From positions 1-64,000 of the forward strand of contig CAJTCV010000001.1 in assembly GCA_910574805.1 (NCBI GenBank): a stretch of 64,000 nucleotides of DNA, written 5' to 3'. The number at the start of each line of letters is the position of its first letter. Position 1 is the first letter of the stretch. Source of the DNA: Lachnospiraceae bacterium (lineage in GTDB: Bacteria > Bacillota > Clostridia > Lachnospirales > Lachnospiraceae). Under the pieces are notes generated by a model. The model was not told the origin of the DNA. It was given only the letters and a program-made list of their open reading frames with translations, and searched no databases. A program made the position numbers and the translations under genes. This document shows positions 7,512 through 16,333 of this stretch, in pieces.

Positions 7512-8608
7512 AGCAAAAGTATTCCATTGTCATACCTTTTCATAGCAACTATTTACTGCTGGCAAATTGCATTTCAAGCCTAATTAAAACGATTCCAGAA
7601 GGAACAGAAATTGTTATTATAGCAAATAACGGCAATCCAAGCGAAATTGACATTTCATTTCCCTATCCAAATATACGAATATGTAAGTATGAACAAGATC
7701 TTTTATATCCTAAGGCTGTTAATACAGGTATTTCGCTGGCAGAAAGTGACAATATTATTTTAAGTGATGCAGATACATATTATATTGGAGATTGGTTTAA
7801 ACAATTAACAACTTGTTATCATGAAACAGAAGCTGCCATTGTTGGCTCAAAGCTTTTATTTACAGATAATAATCGAGTACGAGATTTTGGCATGGGATTT
7901 AATGGATATAATTGGCCGCATCCATTTAAAAATCGCCCCAGTAATCATCCATTAACTACTAAAAACCGCCCATTCCAGTCTGTTTGTACAGCAAGTTGTA
8001 TCATCAATCGGCAAAAGTGTGAAAAGGTAGGTGGATTTTCGGAAGAATTGGGATTCTCCTACTCAGATATAGACTTATGTTTGCGTTTTAGGGAAGAGGG
8101 GTATTCTGTTTGGGGATGTGGAAAATCCGAAGTTTTCCATAAAGGAAGTTCCACTAAACGTGATTTCTCTCATTACAGAAAAGATATACGTGGAAAATTT
8201 TTTCAGAGAAACAGCATGCGCATTAAAATAGATATGCAAATATATTATGAGCAGAGTAGTAATTATTTCAAAAACAGGAACTCGTTGAAACAGGAATATG
8301 TATTGGTAGATTTGTCATCAGTATACAATAAAGAGTGGTATTATGGACTAATTAGTAATCTATTAGAGGTGACTATTTTGGATTGTTATTCTTTTGAACA
8401 GACAAAACGTGATTTGAGAAGTCTGGAGCTATATGAAAATATTCCTTCTTATATCTTTCATTTAAAAGTACCTTTAATATACTTTGTGGATAACTATACA
8501 GCTCTACAAAATAATTCTTTATGGAAGTTGCTACGTGAAGAACCAAATGATATAGTTATTGACCGGCATGGGAATATAGAATTATTTGCAAATCTAAACA
8601 ATAGCTAA
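7508..8608 (+). CDS. Family 2 glycosyltransferase (366 aa)
   Basis: This is a second GT-A enzyme. Its landmarks are YSIVIPFHSNYLLL at the N-terminus, EIVIIANNGNP, the DxD motif in LSDADTYYIGDW near residue 90, and FSYSDIDLCLRFREEG near 195. It starts inside the last codons of the preceding gene (ATGA overlap), so the two are translationally coupled. The C-terminal about 130 residues match nothing I recognise and carry no membrane segment, so a soluble enzyme is likely. The pair probably adds two successive sugars to one acceptor. Confidence 0.8.
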   Translation: MKQKYSIVIPFHSNYLLLANCISSLIKTIPEGTEIVIIANNGNPSEIDISFPYPNIRICKYEQDLLYPKAVNTGISLAESDNIILSDADTYYIGDWFKQLTTCYHETEAAIVGSKLLFTDNNRVRDFGMGFNGYNWPHPFKNRPSNHPLTTKNRPFQSVCTASCIINRQKCEKVGGFSEELGFSYSDIDLCLRFREEGYSVWGCGKSEVFHKGSSTKRDFSHYRKDIRGKFFQRNSMRIKIDMQIYYEQSSNYFKNRNSLKQEYVLVDLSSVYNKEWYYGLISNLLEVTILDCYSFEQTKRDLRSLELYENIPSYIFHLKVPLIYFVDNYTALQNNSLWKLLREEPNDIVIDRHGNIELFANLNNS

Positions 8609-8623
8609 AGAGGAGTTTTTAAT

Positions 8624-9502
8624 ATGGGGTATCTTGCAATAGATATTGGCGGTACATTTATTAAATACGCAATAGTGAGTTCAAAATATAAAATAGAAAA
8701 GTTTTGGAAAGTTTCTTCTAACCACAGTATAGATATATCGCTATTCGATTACATGTTTGGGCAAATTCCAGAAACGATAGAATTTACCGGTATAGGAATA
8801 AGCGTACCTGGAATAGTAGACGATTCGGGGACAGTGCAAAGTAAATCCTCTACGGTACTTGAGGAACTATTTCAAAAAAATATTTGCCAGATATTCAAGC
8901 AGAAATTTCATGTTCCGGTTTCTGTGATAAACGATGGAAATGCTGCTGGCTTATATGAATGTTGTTTTGGATATGCAAGGGAATATAAACATTGTGTTTG
9001 CTTGGTTATTGGAACCGGTATCGGAGGCTGCCTTTGCTATAATGGAAAAATATTATCTGGCAAAAATAATAGTGCCGGAGAATTTCATTTAATCCCATAT
9101 TACGATACGAAAGAAAACAAAGTATATTATATAGGTGATAAATGTAAAATTAAGGCATTAGAACAAAAGTATTTTTCCATGACTGGCAAAAGTGCCTCTT
9201 CATATGAAATTTTTATGCTTTTAAAAAAATCAGACAGTGTAGCCCGAATTGTAATTAATGAATGGATCTCCGATCTTACGATACTTTTATTGACAATTAC
9301 AACTATATATAATCCTGAAATAATTTGCATAGGTGGTGCCATATCCGCAAACAAGGAGTTTATGGATATTTTGACCCACTCATATAAAGAGCAGGTCAAA
9401 ACACATTTTAAACGTATTTTTAATGTTTCCGCCCAAATTACGTGTTGTAGTGAATTTGGGAACAATAATTTATTAGGGGCAATAATCCAACTGACCAATT
9501 AA
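8624..9502 (+). CDS. ROK-family sugar kinase
   Basis: This 292-residue protein has ROK (repressor/ORF/kinase) landmarks: the phosphate loop DIGGTFIKYAI at residue 6, VINDGNAAGLYE with the catalytic Asp, GTGIGGC, and SAGEFH. There is no N-terminal helix-turn-helix, so it is a kinase and not a repressor. The usual ROK zinc motif (GHxxxxxxxxxCxCGxxGC) is absent, as in some N-acetylmannosamine or glucomannokinase-like members. It sits 15 bases behind the second glycosyltransferase and probably supplies a phosphorylated sugar precursor. It ends eight bases from the stop of the convergent nuclease-NTPase gene. Confidence 0.8.
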   Translation: MGYLAIDIGGTFIKYAIVSSKYKIEKFWKVSSNHSIDISLFDYMFGQIPETIEFTGIGISVPGIVDDSGTVQSKSSTVLEELFQKNICQIFKQKFHVPVSVINDGNAAGLYECCFGYAREYKHCVCLVIGTGIGGCLCYNGKILSGKNNSAGEFHLIPYYDTKENKVYYIGDKCKIKALEQKYFSMTGKSASSYEIFMLLKKSDSVARIVINEWISDLTILLLTITTIYNPEIICIGGAISANKEFMDILTHSYKEQVKTHFKRIFNVSAQITCCSEFGNNNLLGAIIQLTN

Positions 9503-9510
9503 AAATAAAT

Positions 9511-12500
9511 TCAAATAGTAGGATATCCTAATTTTTTCTCTGAATCAATAATAGGTGTATTCGGAGTATAGGAAAGGTAAAACAAAGAGAATTCCTCTTC
9601 AGACATCCGTAGATATTTTAGGGCTTCTTTTTTTACAAATGGATCTTTAATGCCTTTTACAATACTTTTACATTCCTTCGTGCCGCTTAATCTCCTTAGT
9701 TGTATTATGATATCAAATATCTGAGGATAATATTTTGTGGGGAAATTATAGCTTTTAAAGTTTTCAACTATACACTTTAGGGCAATACAATAATTATCCA
9801 TCGCTTCCGCATAATTGAAATTCTTATATGCGTTAATTGCTTCCAAATAAAAGCATTTATAATAATCTCGATTATAATTATGAACTACACAATAGTCCTG
9901 CGCATCCTTTATACTTTGCAATATTATTTTTTGGCTTTTTTTGCTAACCTCTTCTGCAATCAAATAATATAGAGTTCTTACTAATCGTATTTTATTTTCA
10001 TAAAATGGCATATGAGTTTTATTAATATGCTCTTCCAATATTTTTATTTTGCCTCTGGCATTTTTATACGAAAGCTGAATGAGATCACTAATAACACCAT
10101 TGGCATATGACGAAACAATAATTTTTTCGCTTGCTGAATTCTGTAAGTGTTTTTGGTATATTTCAAATGCCATGTTCCAGTAGTTTATCAGTAATCTAAT
10201 ATTTTTACGATCTACATAAAATAAATAGCCATAATCATGGCAATTACTAACACACAATGCATAATCATTAATCTCCAGAGACAGATCCAGTGCTTTTTGT
10301 ATATAAAGTGTAGCGTTATCATATTTCCCCTGATCCTTTAGCGGTATACTTTTACGATTGTATAATTTGGATAGGATTCTGGATTGAATGTTTTTTTCCA
10401 TCTTAAATAACGGAATTATTTTTTCTGCTTTATCAATAATATCCAAAGTCTTTTCGGAATTATACAATTGATTTAAATTGTCTGTATAGCTTTTTATAAT
10501 ATCAAAAAATCTTTCCGAATCATTTACATAATTTTCGTAATCATTTAGTAAATCGGTTACAATTGTATCATAGTAAGTGTTGCCTTGACATACTCCTCTA
10601 TTACGTGTTACTTTCAGGCACAACCATTTATAAAGTTTAAGTTTTGTGCTGGTATCAGTAGTTATTTTTTTTTCTGTAATCAGCAAATAAATTATTTCAC
10701 AGTATTCATCAAAAAACTGTTCCTTTGGATCATTTTTAATGATATAATTAACACTTTCTGTTATTATATCATTATCCAGCTCAGAAATTCGATATTTTAA
10801 AACAAAGTATGCATCAAATAAACTTTTTTTTAATAGCAATTCATCCAGCTTTCTCAATATAATTGTGCAAAGCTTTTTTAATATATTTCTATATTCTGGA
10901 TTCTCCTTATAATATAGGTAAAAATAATTGTGATAAAATGTAATATCTTTTTCCTGTAGATCGCTGATAAATCCTGATTTACGCATTGCTTGTACTACTT
11001 CTACTTTATCAATTATTTCAAAAAAAAGAGCATGCGGCACTGTTTTAAAGAAAAGCAAAATTGCTACTATTTGTTTGTAGGTTTTTACATCATCTGGTAA
11101 AATATGTGTCAAAAATGTATTTTCTCTAAGTTTTAAAATTCCCATCACCTCGGACGATAACAAATTTAATGTTTTATCGAAGTGCTCAATATCTTTAAAA
11201 TAAAATGTTCCTTTAGAAGATATAGTTATAATTTCCTTTTGTGCTAATAATAATAATGTCTGTTGAAGGATAAAAGGATTCATTCCAACCCTTTCTATAA
11301 TCTTCAAAAAAGTTTGATCATACAAATATTCATCTTTTTTTATTTGAGGAGAGATGGTCTTCTTTAAAAAAAGCCGAGCCATATTTATATCAAAATCGAC
11401 ACATTCCTTTATAATGCAATATTCTGGATTTTTGGCAAACCATAGTAGCAATGTGTTATGCATTTTTTCAGTAGCAGATCCATCATAAAGCTGGTCTATA
11501 TTTATACATCCAAGGATAATGGACTTTGAATCCTGTTTAAAAATATGAGACATGAGTTGTTGACAAAAGTGTATTACATCATTTGAACAATTCTGCAGAT
11601 TGTCGAAAGCAATAATAACCTTTTGACTATTTAACAGATATTTTAGATACGTAAGGATTTCAAACATATTATGAGATATGTCATAGTTTTTATTATACAA
11701 AATATTATAAGCCATTTGTAAATGATATTTTGTATTATTTGTGATATTTTCAGCATCATCAATATAATCCGGCAAATGTTCTAAAGTAGAAACAATTCTT
11801 GTTATTATATTTGTAACATTCAAGTTCTGATGTTCCGCATCAAAAGAAATAACACAAAACATATTTTGATCAAATAAATTTAATGTTTCATTAATAAGAC
11901 GGCTTTTTCCACATCCGCTTTTCCCATATACATATATAATACATCCTTTTGTTAAGTTGGTATGATTTTTTCTAAGTTTAACCAAATAATTTGAATAATT
12001 TGATCCTAAGAGAGGAACTTCTGCTAACCAATTTACCGTAATTTTCTTTTTTAATGGAATAGTTTCTGTGTCATATTTTATTGTTATTTCAGGCAATTCT
12101 AATTCGGGGGTAAAATTTATAATTCGCAGCTTATAAATAATGACTGATGTACTACAAGAGGGAACTGTCACTTTTTTAGTATATTTATTTGGAGATCTCA
12201 ATGAAACTACTTCTACATAGCTAAAGGCCTTACTCTTTGAAATACAGACATCTACATCATATTTATCATGTATGTCATTATTTTTAATATATATACAATA
12301 TTGGAAAGTTTCATTTACTGTAAACTCTTTGTAGGAGTCATCCAATCCATCAGTATTATATTTTTTTAAAAAACTGGTAATCTTAAGTCCTCCGGTTTCA
12401 ACCATATTTTTAGATGGCCTAAAATCCGGAAAATAATTAGAAAACCAGGCACTATTAGCATAATTTAACAGCAGACTTTCTAATTTTTTATCATCATATA

Positions 12501-12864
12501 TCTTATGATGAATTTTTGCCTTTTCACAGAAATCGACAATGTGGCGTTCAAATTCTTCAGTAACTGCTGAATAGGAAAAAAAATATAGAACCTCAACATC
12601 ATTTAAGTATGCCATTACCAACGTAGATGATATTTTTTGAAGCGATAATTTTTTTGAATGGTATTTGCATTCGCCCCAGATAATAACATAATCGTCTTTC
12701 AATACAGGAATTTTTCCTTCTAAATCGTGTCCATGATCTCGGGTCTGTTTTGTTTTTTTAATATCTTCGCCGGTATCTTCCTTTAAAAGATCATGGCATA
12801 ATTTTTCAAATAATACACCGTCCTTATTAAATTTATTCCAGTATTTCTCTGTTAAATATAGCAT
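9511..12864 (-). CDS. Mrr-type nuclease / STAND-like NTPase / helical-repeat protein (Avs-like, 1117 aa)
   Basis: Four parts are visible. Residues 1-135 are a PD-(D/E)xK fold of Mrr type: TRDHGHDLEG gives D43 and D47, and WGECKYH gives E65-x-K67. Residues 180-275 are a beta-rich Ig-like linker. Residues 285-620 are a P-loop NTPase: Walker A YGKSGCGKS (314-321) and Walker B VIIAFDN ending near D421. Residues 650-1117 are helical repeats with TPR character, for example GKYDNATLYIQKALDLS and NFNYAEAMDNYCIALK. Effector nuclease, STAND NTPase and C-terminal sensor repeats in this order match Avs-type anti-phage proteins, where sensing a phage protein triggers DNA cleavage. Function here is inferred from architecture. 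GGGGGA precedes ATG 12864. No partner gene is seen. Confidence 0.7.
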   Translation of the reverse strand: MLYLTEKYWNKFNKDGVLFEKLCHDLLKEDTGEDIKKTKQTRDHGHDLEGKIPVLKDDYVIIWGECKYHSKKLSLQKISSTLVMAYLNDVEVLYFFSYSAVTEEFERHIVDFCEKAKIHHKIYDDKKLESLLLNYANSAWFSNYFPDFRPSKNMVETGGLKITSFLKKYNTDGLDDSYKEFTVNETFQYCIYIKNNDIHDKYDVDVCISKSKAFSYVEVVSLRSPNKYTKKVTVPSCSTSVIIYKLRIINFTPELELPEITIKYDTETIPLKKKITVNWLAEVPLLGSNYSNYLVKLRKNHTNLTKGCIIYVYGKSGCGKSRLINETLNLFDQNMFCVISFDAEHQNLNVTNIITRIVSTLEHLPDYIDDAENITNNTKYHLQMAYNILYNKNYDISHNMFEILTYLKYLLNSQKVIIAFDNLQNCSNDVIHFCQQLMSHIFKQDSKSIILGCINIDQLYDGSATEKMHNTLLLWFAKNPEYCIIKECVDFDINMARLFLKKTISPQIKKDEYLYDQTFLKIIERVGMNPFILQQTLLLLAQKEIITISSKGTFYFKDIEHFDKTLNLLSSEVMGILKLRENTFLTHILPDDVKTYKQIVAILLFFKTVPHALFFEIIDKVEVVQAMRKSGFISDLQEKDITFYHNYFYLYYKENPEYRNILKKLCTIILRKLDELLLKKSLFDAYFVLKYRISELDNDIITESVNYIIKNDPKEQFFDEYCEIIYLLITEKKITTDTSTKLKLYKWLCLKVTRNRGVCQGNTYYDTIVTDLLNDYENYVNDSERFFDIIKSYTDNLNQLYNSEKTLDIIDKAEKIIPLFKMEKNIQSRILSKLYNRKSIPLKDQGKYDNATLYIQKALDLSLEINDYALCVSNCHDYGYLFYVDRKNIRLLINYWNMAFEIYQKHLQNSASEKIIVSSYANGVISDLIQLSYKNARGKIKILEEHINKTHMPFYENKIRLVRTLYYLIAEEVSKKSQKIILQSIKDAQDYCVVHNYNRDYYKCFYLEAINAYKNFNYAEAMDNYCIALKCIVENFKSYNFPTKYYPQIFDIIIQLRRLSGTKECKSIVKGIKDPFVKKEALKYLRMSEEEFSLFYLSYTPNTPIIDSEKKLGYPTI

Positions 12865-12911
12865 ATGGCATCCCCCGAGTAATAGTAAATTCCGTTAATT
12901 ATCCTATTCGA

Positions 12912-12983
12912 AAAAACAAGATATAACATCTGACTATCAATATTTTTTCATCTCAAAAACAAACGGATAACTTTGAATTATCA
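12912..12983. repeat. 72-bp inverted repeat, right copy
   Basis: This is the exact reverse complement of 6083-6154. It ends 47 bases before the start of the large nuclease-NTPase gene, mirroring the spacing at the other end. The same upstream sequence therefore precedes both convergent transcription units of the cassette. Confidence 0.9.
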
Positions 12984-12988
12984 ATCAA

Positions 12989-13018
12989 ATTCTACCATAA
13001 TTTAACCTGTTGTGTCAG
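12989..13018 (-). promoter_or_regulatory. Candidate promoter outside the right inverted repeat, firing into the cassette
   Basis: On the minus strand, CTGACA (13013-13018) and TAGAAT (12989-12994) are separated by 18 bases. Each is one base from consensus. The -10 ends six bases outside the 72-bp repeat, so transcripts would start at the repeat edge and run through it into the nuclease-NTPase gene in the present orientation. No comparable pair is visible outside the left repeat. Confidence 0.45.
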
Positions 13019-13081
13019 TTAAATTCGACAAAATATGCTACCTATAGTTATACACCACTACGACTATGAAAGGAGACTCAT

Positions 13082-13650
13082 TTTGCTGAAGCTTCAAAAC
13101 TGCTTTTGTTTCACAAAGGAAAATGTGAATACCACAAAATATCTGACTCTGAAATCATTGCCTTGAGCATCTGCTTCGGACTGGTTGGAATGAATTTTAA
13201 CGAAACTGCTCCAACAGACACCGGTCTATTCCTTTCCGATACCGGCCAGCCATTATTTTGTGATTGACAGCTTTCCTCTTCCGGTCTGTAAATCTAAACG
13301 TGCCCACTACCGTTGTTCTTTACGTAAAGGCGGGGCAAATTATGGAAAATGCCCTTCCAAAAAAGAGACTTATTTCGGCTTCAGGATCCAGGCCCTGATT
13401 TTGAGATAACATGCGCAGGAAAGGGATATGCCTGATGTCATTGAATCCTTCCAGGTTATAAAACAAACTGTCCAACAGAAATACGGCGGTTCATCTTTCG
13501 CCTCCGGCGAAGGGTGAACGTATTCTCACAGTTTGGCGGGCAGTTAAGTGCAGAAAAATGCTTTCGAAAAGCTTCCGGGGATTATGTATGTATCCGACTG
13601 GAAAACCAGGTACCGGAATATAATCTGTGCATGGCATTCAGCGATATATT
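13082..13650 (+). pseudogene. IS982-like transposase remnant
   Basis: Three plus-strand frames together spell a broken transposase. The first has KISDSEIIALSICFGL and ends at a stop near 13268. The next has VIDSFPLPVCKSKRAHY and CPSKKETYFGFR. The last has FSQFGGQLSAEKCFRKAS and ends at a stop near 13650. The order and motifs match IS982-type transposases, including the catalytic Asp in IDSFP. At least two frameshifts and in-frame stops make it inactive, and no terminal repeats were recognised. The family label is moderately sure. Confidence 0.55.
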
Positions 13651-13902
13651 CTGATCCTCCTGCGACATTGGTAAAATCAAACAGTTGATCTTCTGAAAAT
13701 TTGTACTTCCAAAATCTGGAAGGGACTTTACGGCCTTTTATCAAACTATGCAGTTTTTAACTATAAGCAGCGCTTTTTTAAATTCATTATACCAACATCC
13801 CATCTTTCTGACAAACACCTCACATCACATCCGGTACTCAAAACATCATATTCGAATTTTTTTCTAAAAAAGCTACACTTTTTTGTCAGATTTCGTCGTC
13901 AT

Positions 13903-14172
13903 AATCGTTTATATACCGAGAATCTGCAATCTTATATCCACACCTTTATTGCCACTTATGGCGAATCCGCTTTACGGGAAGCAATGCAGCAGTATATAGA
14001 TGACAGGCAGCTTTATATCTGCAGAGCCAAATCCCATATTGCCAGAATACCGATTCGAGATATCTGCTATCTTGAAATCGCACAACACAACATAACCATT
14101 CATACAACGCACGAAGTATATAAAAAATATGGAACCCTCAATCAGGAATTGAAAATTATCCGAAACATATAA
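13903..14172 (+). pseudogene. LytTR-type response-regulator remnant
   Basis: An open stretch encodes a LytTR DNA-binding domain core, including ARIPIRDICYLEIAQHNITI followed by HTTHEVYKKYGTLNQELK. In intact LytTR proteins about 50 more residues follow, but here the frame stops directly after KIIRNI. The receiver domain upstream is missing or scrambled. An ATG exists at 13984, but the coding signal extends upstream of it without a start. It is best read as debris of a quorum-sensing-type regulator. Confidence 0.55.
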
Positions 14173-14226
14173 AAACGACACATGATTCTCAGCTCTGTAG
14201 AAGCCTGAAACTGTGCCGTTTATATG

Positions 14227-14363
14227 GTTCATGATTTTAAGATAATTTCCAGAAATTCTTCCGGGACAACTGCCGGGACTGCAGATCCTTCAAAATCATC
14301 CGTATTTCTCGTGATAATATACTCTGCTTTGATCCTTTCAGCGCACCTGTCCTGAAGACATTC
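14227..14363 (-). pseudogene. PIN-domain toxin C-terminal remnant
   Basis: The minus strand encodes ECLQDRCAERIKAEYIITRN, then TDDFEGSAVPAVVPEEFL and a stop at 14227. This is the typical C-terminal end of PIN-domain (VapC-like) nucleases, with the IITRNxxDF motif. No upstream part in the same frame remains. It marks the junction between the AT-rich island and the GC-rich core. Confidence 0.6.
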
Positions 14364-14550
14364 TTGTCTGAACCTCCTACTGTTCTTCTATAACCTTTCA
14401 CAGACGAAAACATGGCGCCGGCCTGCGCCCTGAATGTCTGTGGTTTCTGCTGTGCCTCTTTCAGCTGCAGATCTTTGGCGTAATACACCCAGATATTCCA
14501 CAGGGGGATTTCCTCCGTCCTGGCCTGGTATAATAAAATATTCCGTTATT

Positions 14551-16254
14551 TTAAAAAGATTCCCGAATCCCCCGCATGGCCCGAAAGCTTCCGTACAGGT
14601 CCAATAATCCAAAACCCCAGATCCGGTTCGGATAACTGTAGATCCCCGGCCTTCGCGCTCCCCGGATCAGAAATCGCTGGATGGCCGAGCCGTCCATGGT
14701 GGGCACGTTGCCCTCCACGATCCCCCACTCCATCAAAAGCGCCGCCGCCCCTGCAGTCAGCGCCGCAGCCGCACTGGTCCCGGTCAGCGTGCTCCCCCGG
14801 CCAAAACGGTCGACAGCTGATACATTGACAGCAGGAGCCGTAATATCCGGCTTTTGATATGCGCTTCGGGTCTTGCCTCTGCTGGAATCCATCCACACGC
14901 TCTCCGTGCTGCCCTCGTACCCCGCCACCGTCAGCACCTTGGGAGTATTGCCCGGGTCTGTGATCGTCGTGTCCGGGTCCGGCCGGAGAAAATACGTCCC
15001 GTCACTGATGAAACCGGTTACCGGAAGCCAGATGTGAAAGCTGTTCTCCAGATCGCCGTAGGAAAAGATCCGAAGCCTCCAGATACCGGGCGTAGGATTC
15101 CGGAAAGACATCAGAAGCCGCTCATCCCCGGACACAATCTCTGACAGCTCATACTGCACATCCAGGATTGTATTTTCAAATACAAAATCAAACCTCTGCT
15201 GCTCCAGGATCCGCGGAAAGATCCTGGGGACCTGTTCGCCTGACGGAGATGTGACCTCTGCTGCAAACATCCCTGGTGCGTTTCCCCACAGATTCAGCTG
15301 GAATCCCGTTTCATTTTCTCCTACTCTAAGTTCTACATCCAGATATCCTGCATCTTTCGGCACCACGCCGAAGAAATGATGCCCTTTATTCCCCTCATTC
15401 CCGGCAGCCACTACCACCGCCCTTCCCGCTCTGCTGCCGAAGTCATCCAGGTATTGTCCCAGCGCCGTATTTCCCGTATGTCCTCCGGCGTTGCTTCCAA
15501 GGGCGATGCAGATGATCAGCGGCCGGTTCTCCCGGGAAGCCAGAAGATCCAGATATCGGATGGCAAGCATCATGTCTGTCTCCTGATAGGCGATGCTGTC
15601 CGCAGGAATCTCCTGAAGCTGCCGGATGAATGGTTTTGCCTGTTTCAGCTTTACAAACGCAATGGAAGTCTCAGGAGCCGCTCCGATAAAATCTTCGCTC
15701 TCTACCGGAGAACCTGCAGCGATGGATACCACCTTGCTCCCGTGCCCGTCCGGATCCGCTCCCGGAAGCTCTGTCCGTCCTTCTTCCAGGAAGCGGTCGA
15801 TCTCTTCCGACGAATAAGCGCTCCCATAGAGAAATCCCTCCGGCGGCGTTCCGCTCTGATCTGTCTGATCCCAGAGACCGATCACCCTGGTCCTGCCCTC
15901 TGCAGTCCGAAACACCGGACTCTCCAGCGGGATACCGGAATCCAGGAATCCCATGATCACCCCGTTGCCTTTAAGCTGCAGCGCCGGCTGATTCTGGATC
16001 TGCAGGATCCTCGTTTGCTCCAGGCTTTCTGTATCCATCTGTGTGTGGCAGTTGGGAATGGCATAATCTCCGATGGGAACATTCTGCGCATCCCGAAGGA
16101 TCTCGTCCCTGTCCATATAAAAGACACTGAAATTCCGGTTGATATATTGTGTACATACGCCGAAAGGGTGCTCTTCCTGTCCTGTGAACCGAACGTCAAT
16201 CTTCCATATAAAATCCACGTAGTCATCTGACAATATCGCTTCTTTGCAATCCAT
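14551..16254 (-). CDS. S8 family serine protease (subtilisin-like, Csp-type)
   Basis: This 567-residue protease has a full catalytic triad: Asp105 in GFLDSGI, His171 in DPDGHGSKV and Ser494 in LTGTSAAAAL. Between His and Ser is a long insert (about residues 290-420) of beta-jellyroll type. That layout is known from clostridial CspA/B/C proteins that act in germination. There is no signal peptide, only a short N-terminal extension. Many Lachnospiraceae carry such proteases outside spore operons, so a germination role is inferred. It is followed on the minus strand only by the island boundary. Confidence 0.8.
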   Translation of the reverse strand: MDCKEAILSDDYVDFIWKIDVRFTGQEEHPFGVCTQYINRNFSVFYMDRDEILRDAQNVPIGDYAIPNCHTQMDTESLEQTRILQIQNQPALQLKGNGVIMGFLDSGIPLESPVFRTAEGRTRVIGLWDQTDQSGTPPEGFLYGSAYSSEEIDRFLEEGRTELPGADPDGHGSKVVSIAAGSPVESEDFIGAAPETSIAFVKLKQAKPFIRQLQEIPADSIAYQETDMMLAIRYLDLLASRENRPLIICIALGSNAGGHTGNTALGQYLDDFGSRAGRAVVVAAGNEGNKGHHFFGVVPKDAGYLDVELRVGENETGFQLNLWGNAPGMFAAEVTSPSGEQVPRIFPRILEQQRFDFVFENTILDVQYELSEIVSGDERLLMSFRNPTPGIWRLRIFSYGDLENSFHIWLPVTGFISDGTYFLRPDPDTTITDPGNTPKVLTVAGYEGSTESVWMDSSRGKTRSAYQKPDITAPAVNVSAVDRFGRGSTLTGTSAAAALTAGAAALLMEWGIVEGNVPTMDGSAIQRFLIRGARRPGIYSYPNRIWGFGLLDLYGSFRAMRGIRESF

Positions 16255-16292
16255 AGGGCTTTTCCGTCAAAAATCTCTTATTTAGTAATATG

Positions 16293-16325
16293 AAAAAACC
16301 GAAAGATCTGTGACAGATCTTCCGG
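16293..16325 (-). terminator. Terminator behind the coiled-coil gene
   Basis: On the minus strand CCGGAAGATCTGT pairs with ACAGATCTTTCGG around a 1-base loop and is followed by TTTTTT. It closes the gene that ends at 16334, so the S8 protease needs its own promoter. Confidence 0.7.
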
Positions 16326-16333
16326 CTTCTCAT

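Noticed and set aside
8624-9502. The ROK protein as a sugar-responsive repressor
   Set aside because: There is no N-terminal helix-turn-helix; the protein begins directly with the phosphate loop of a kinase.
14388-14896. Minus-strand frames overlapping the end of the S8 protease gene
   Set aside because: They are out-of-frame readings of the protease gene and its downstream spacer with low-complexity composition. The only real signal nearby is the PIN remnant at 14227-14363.
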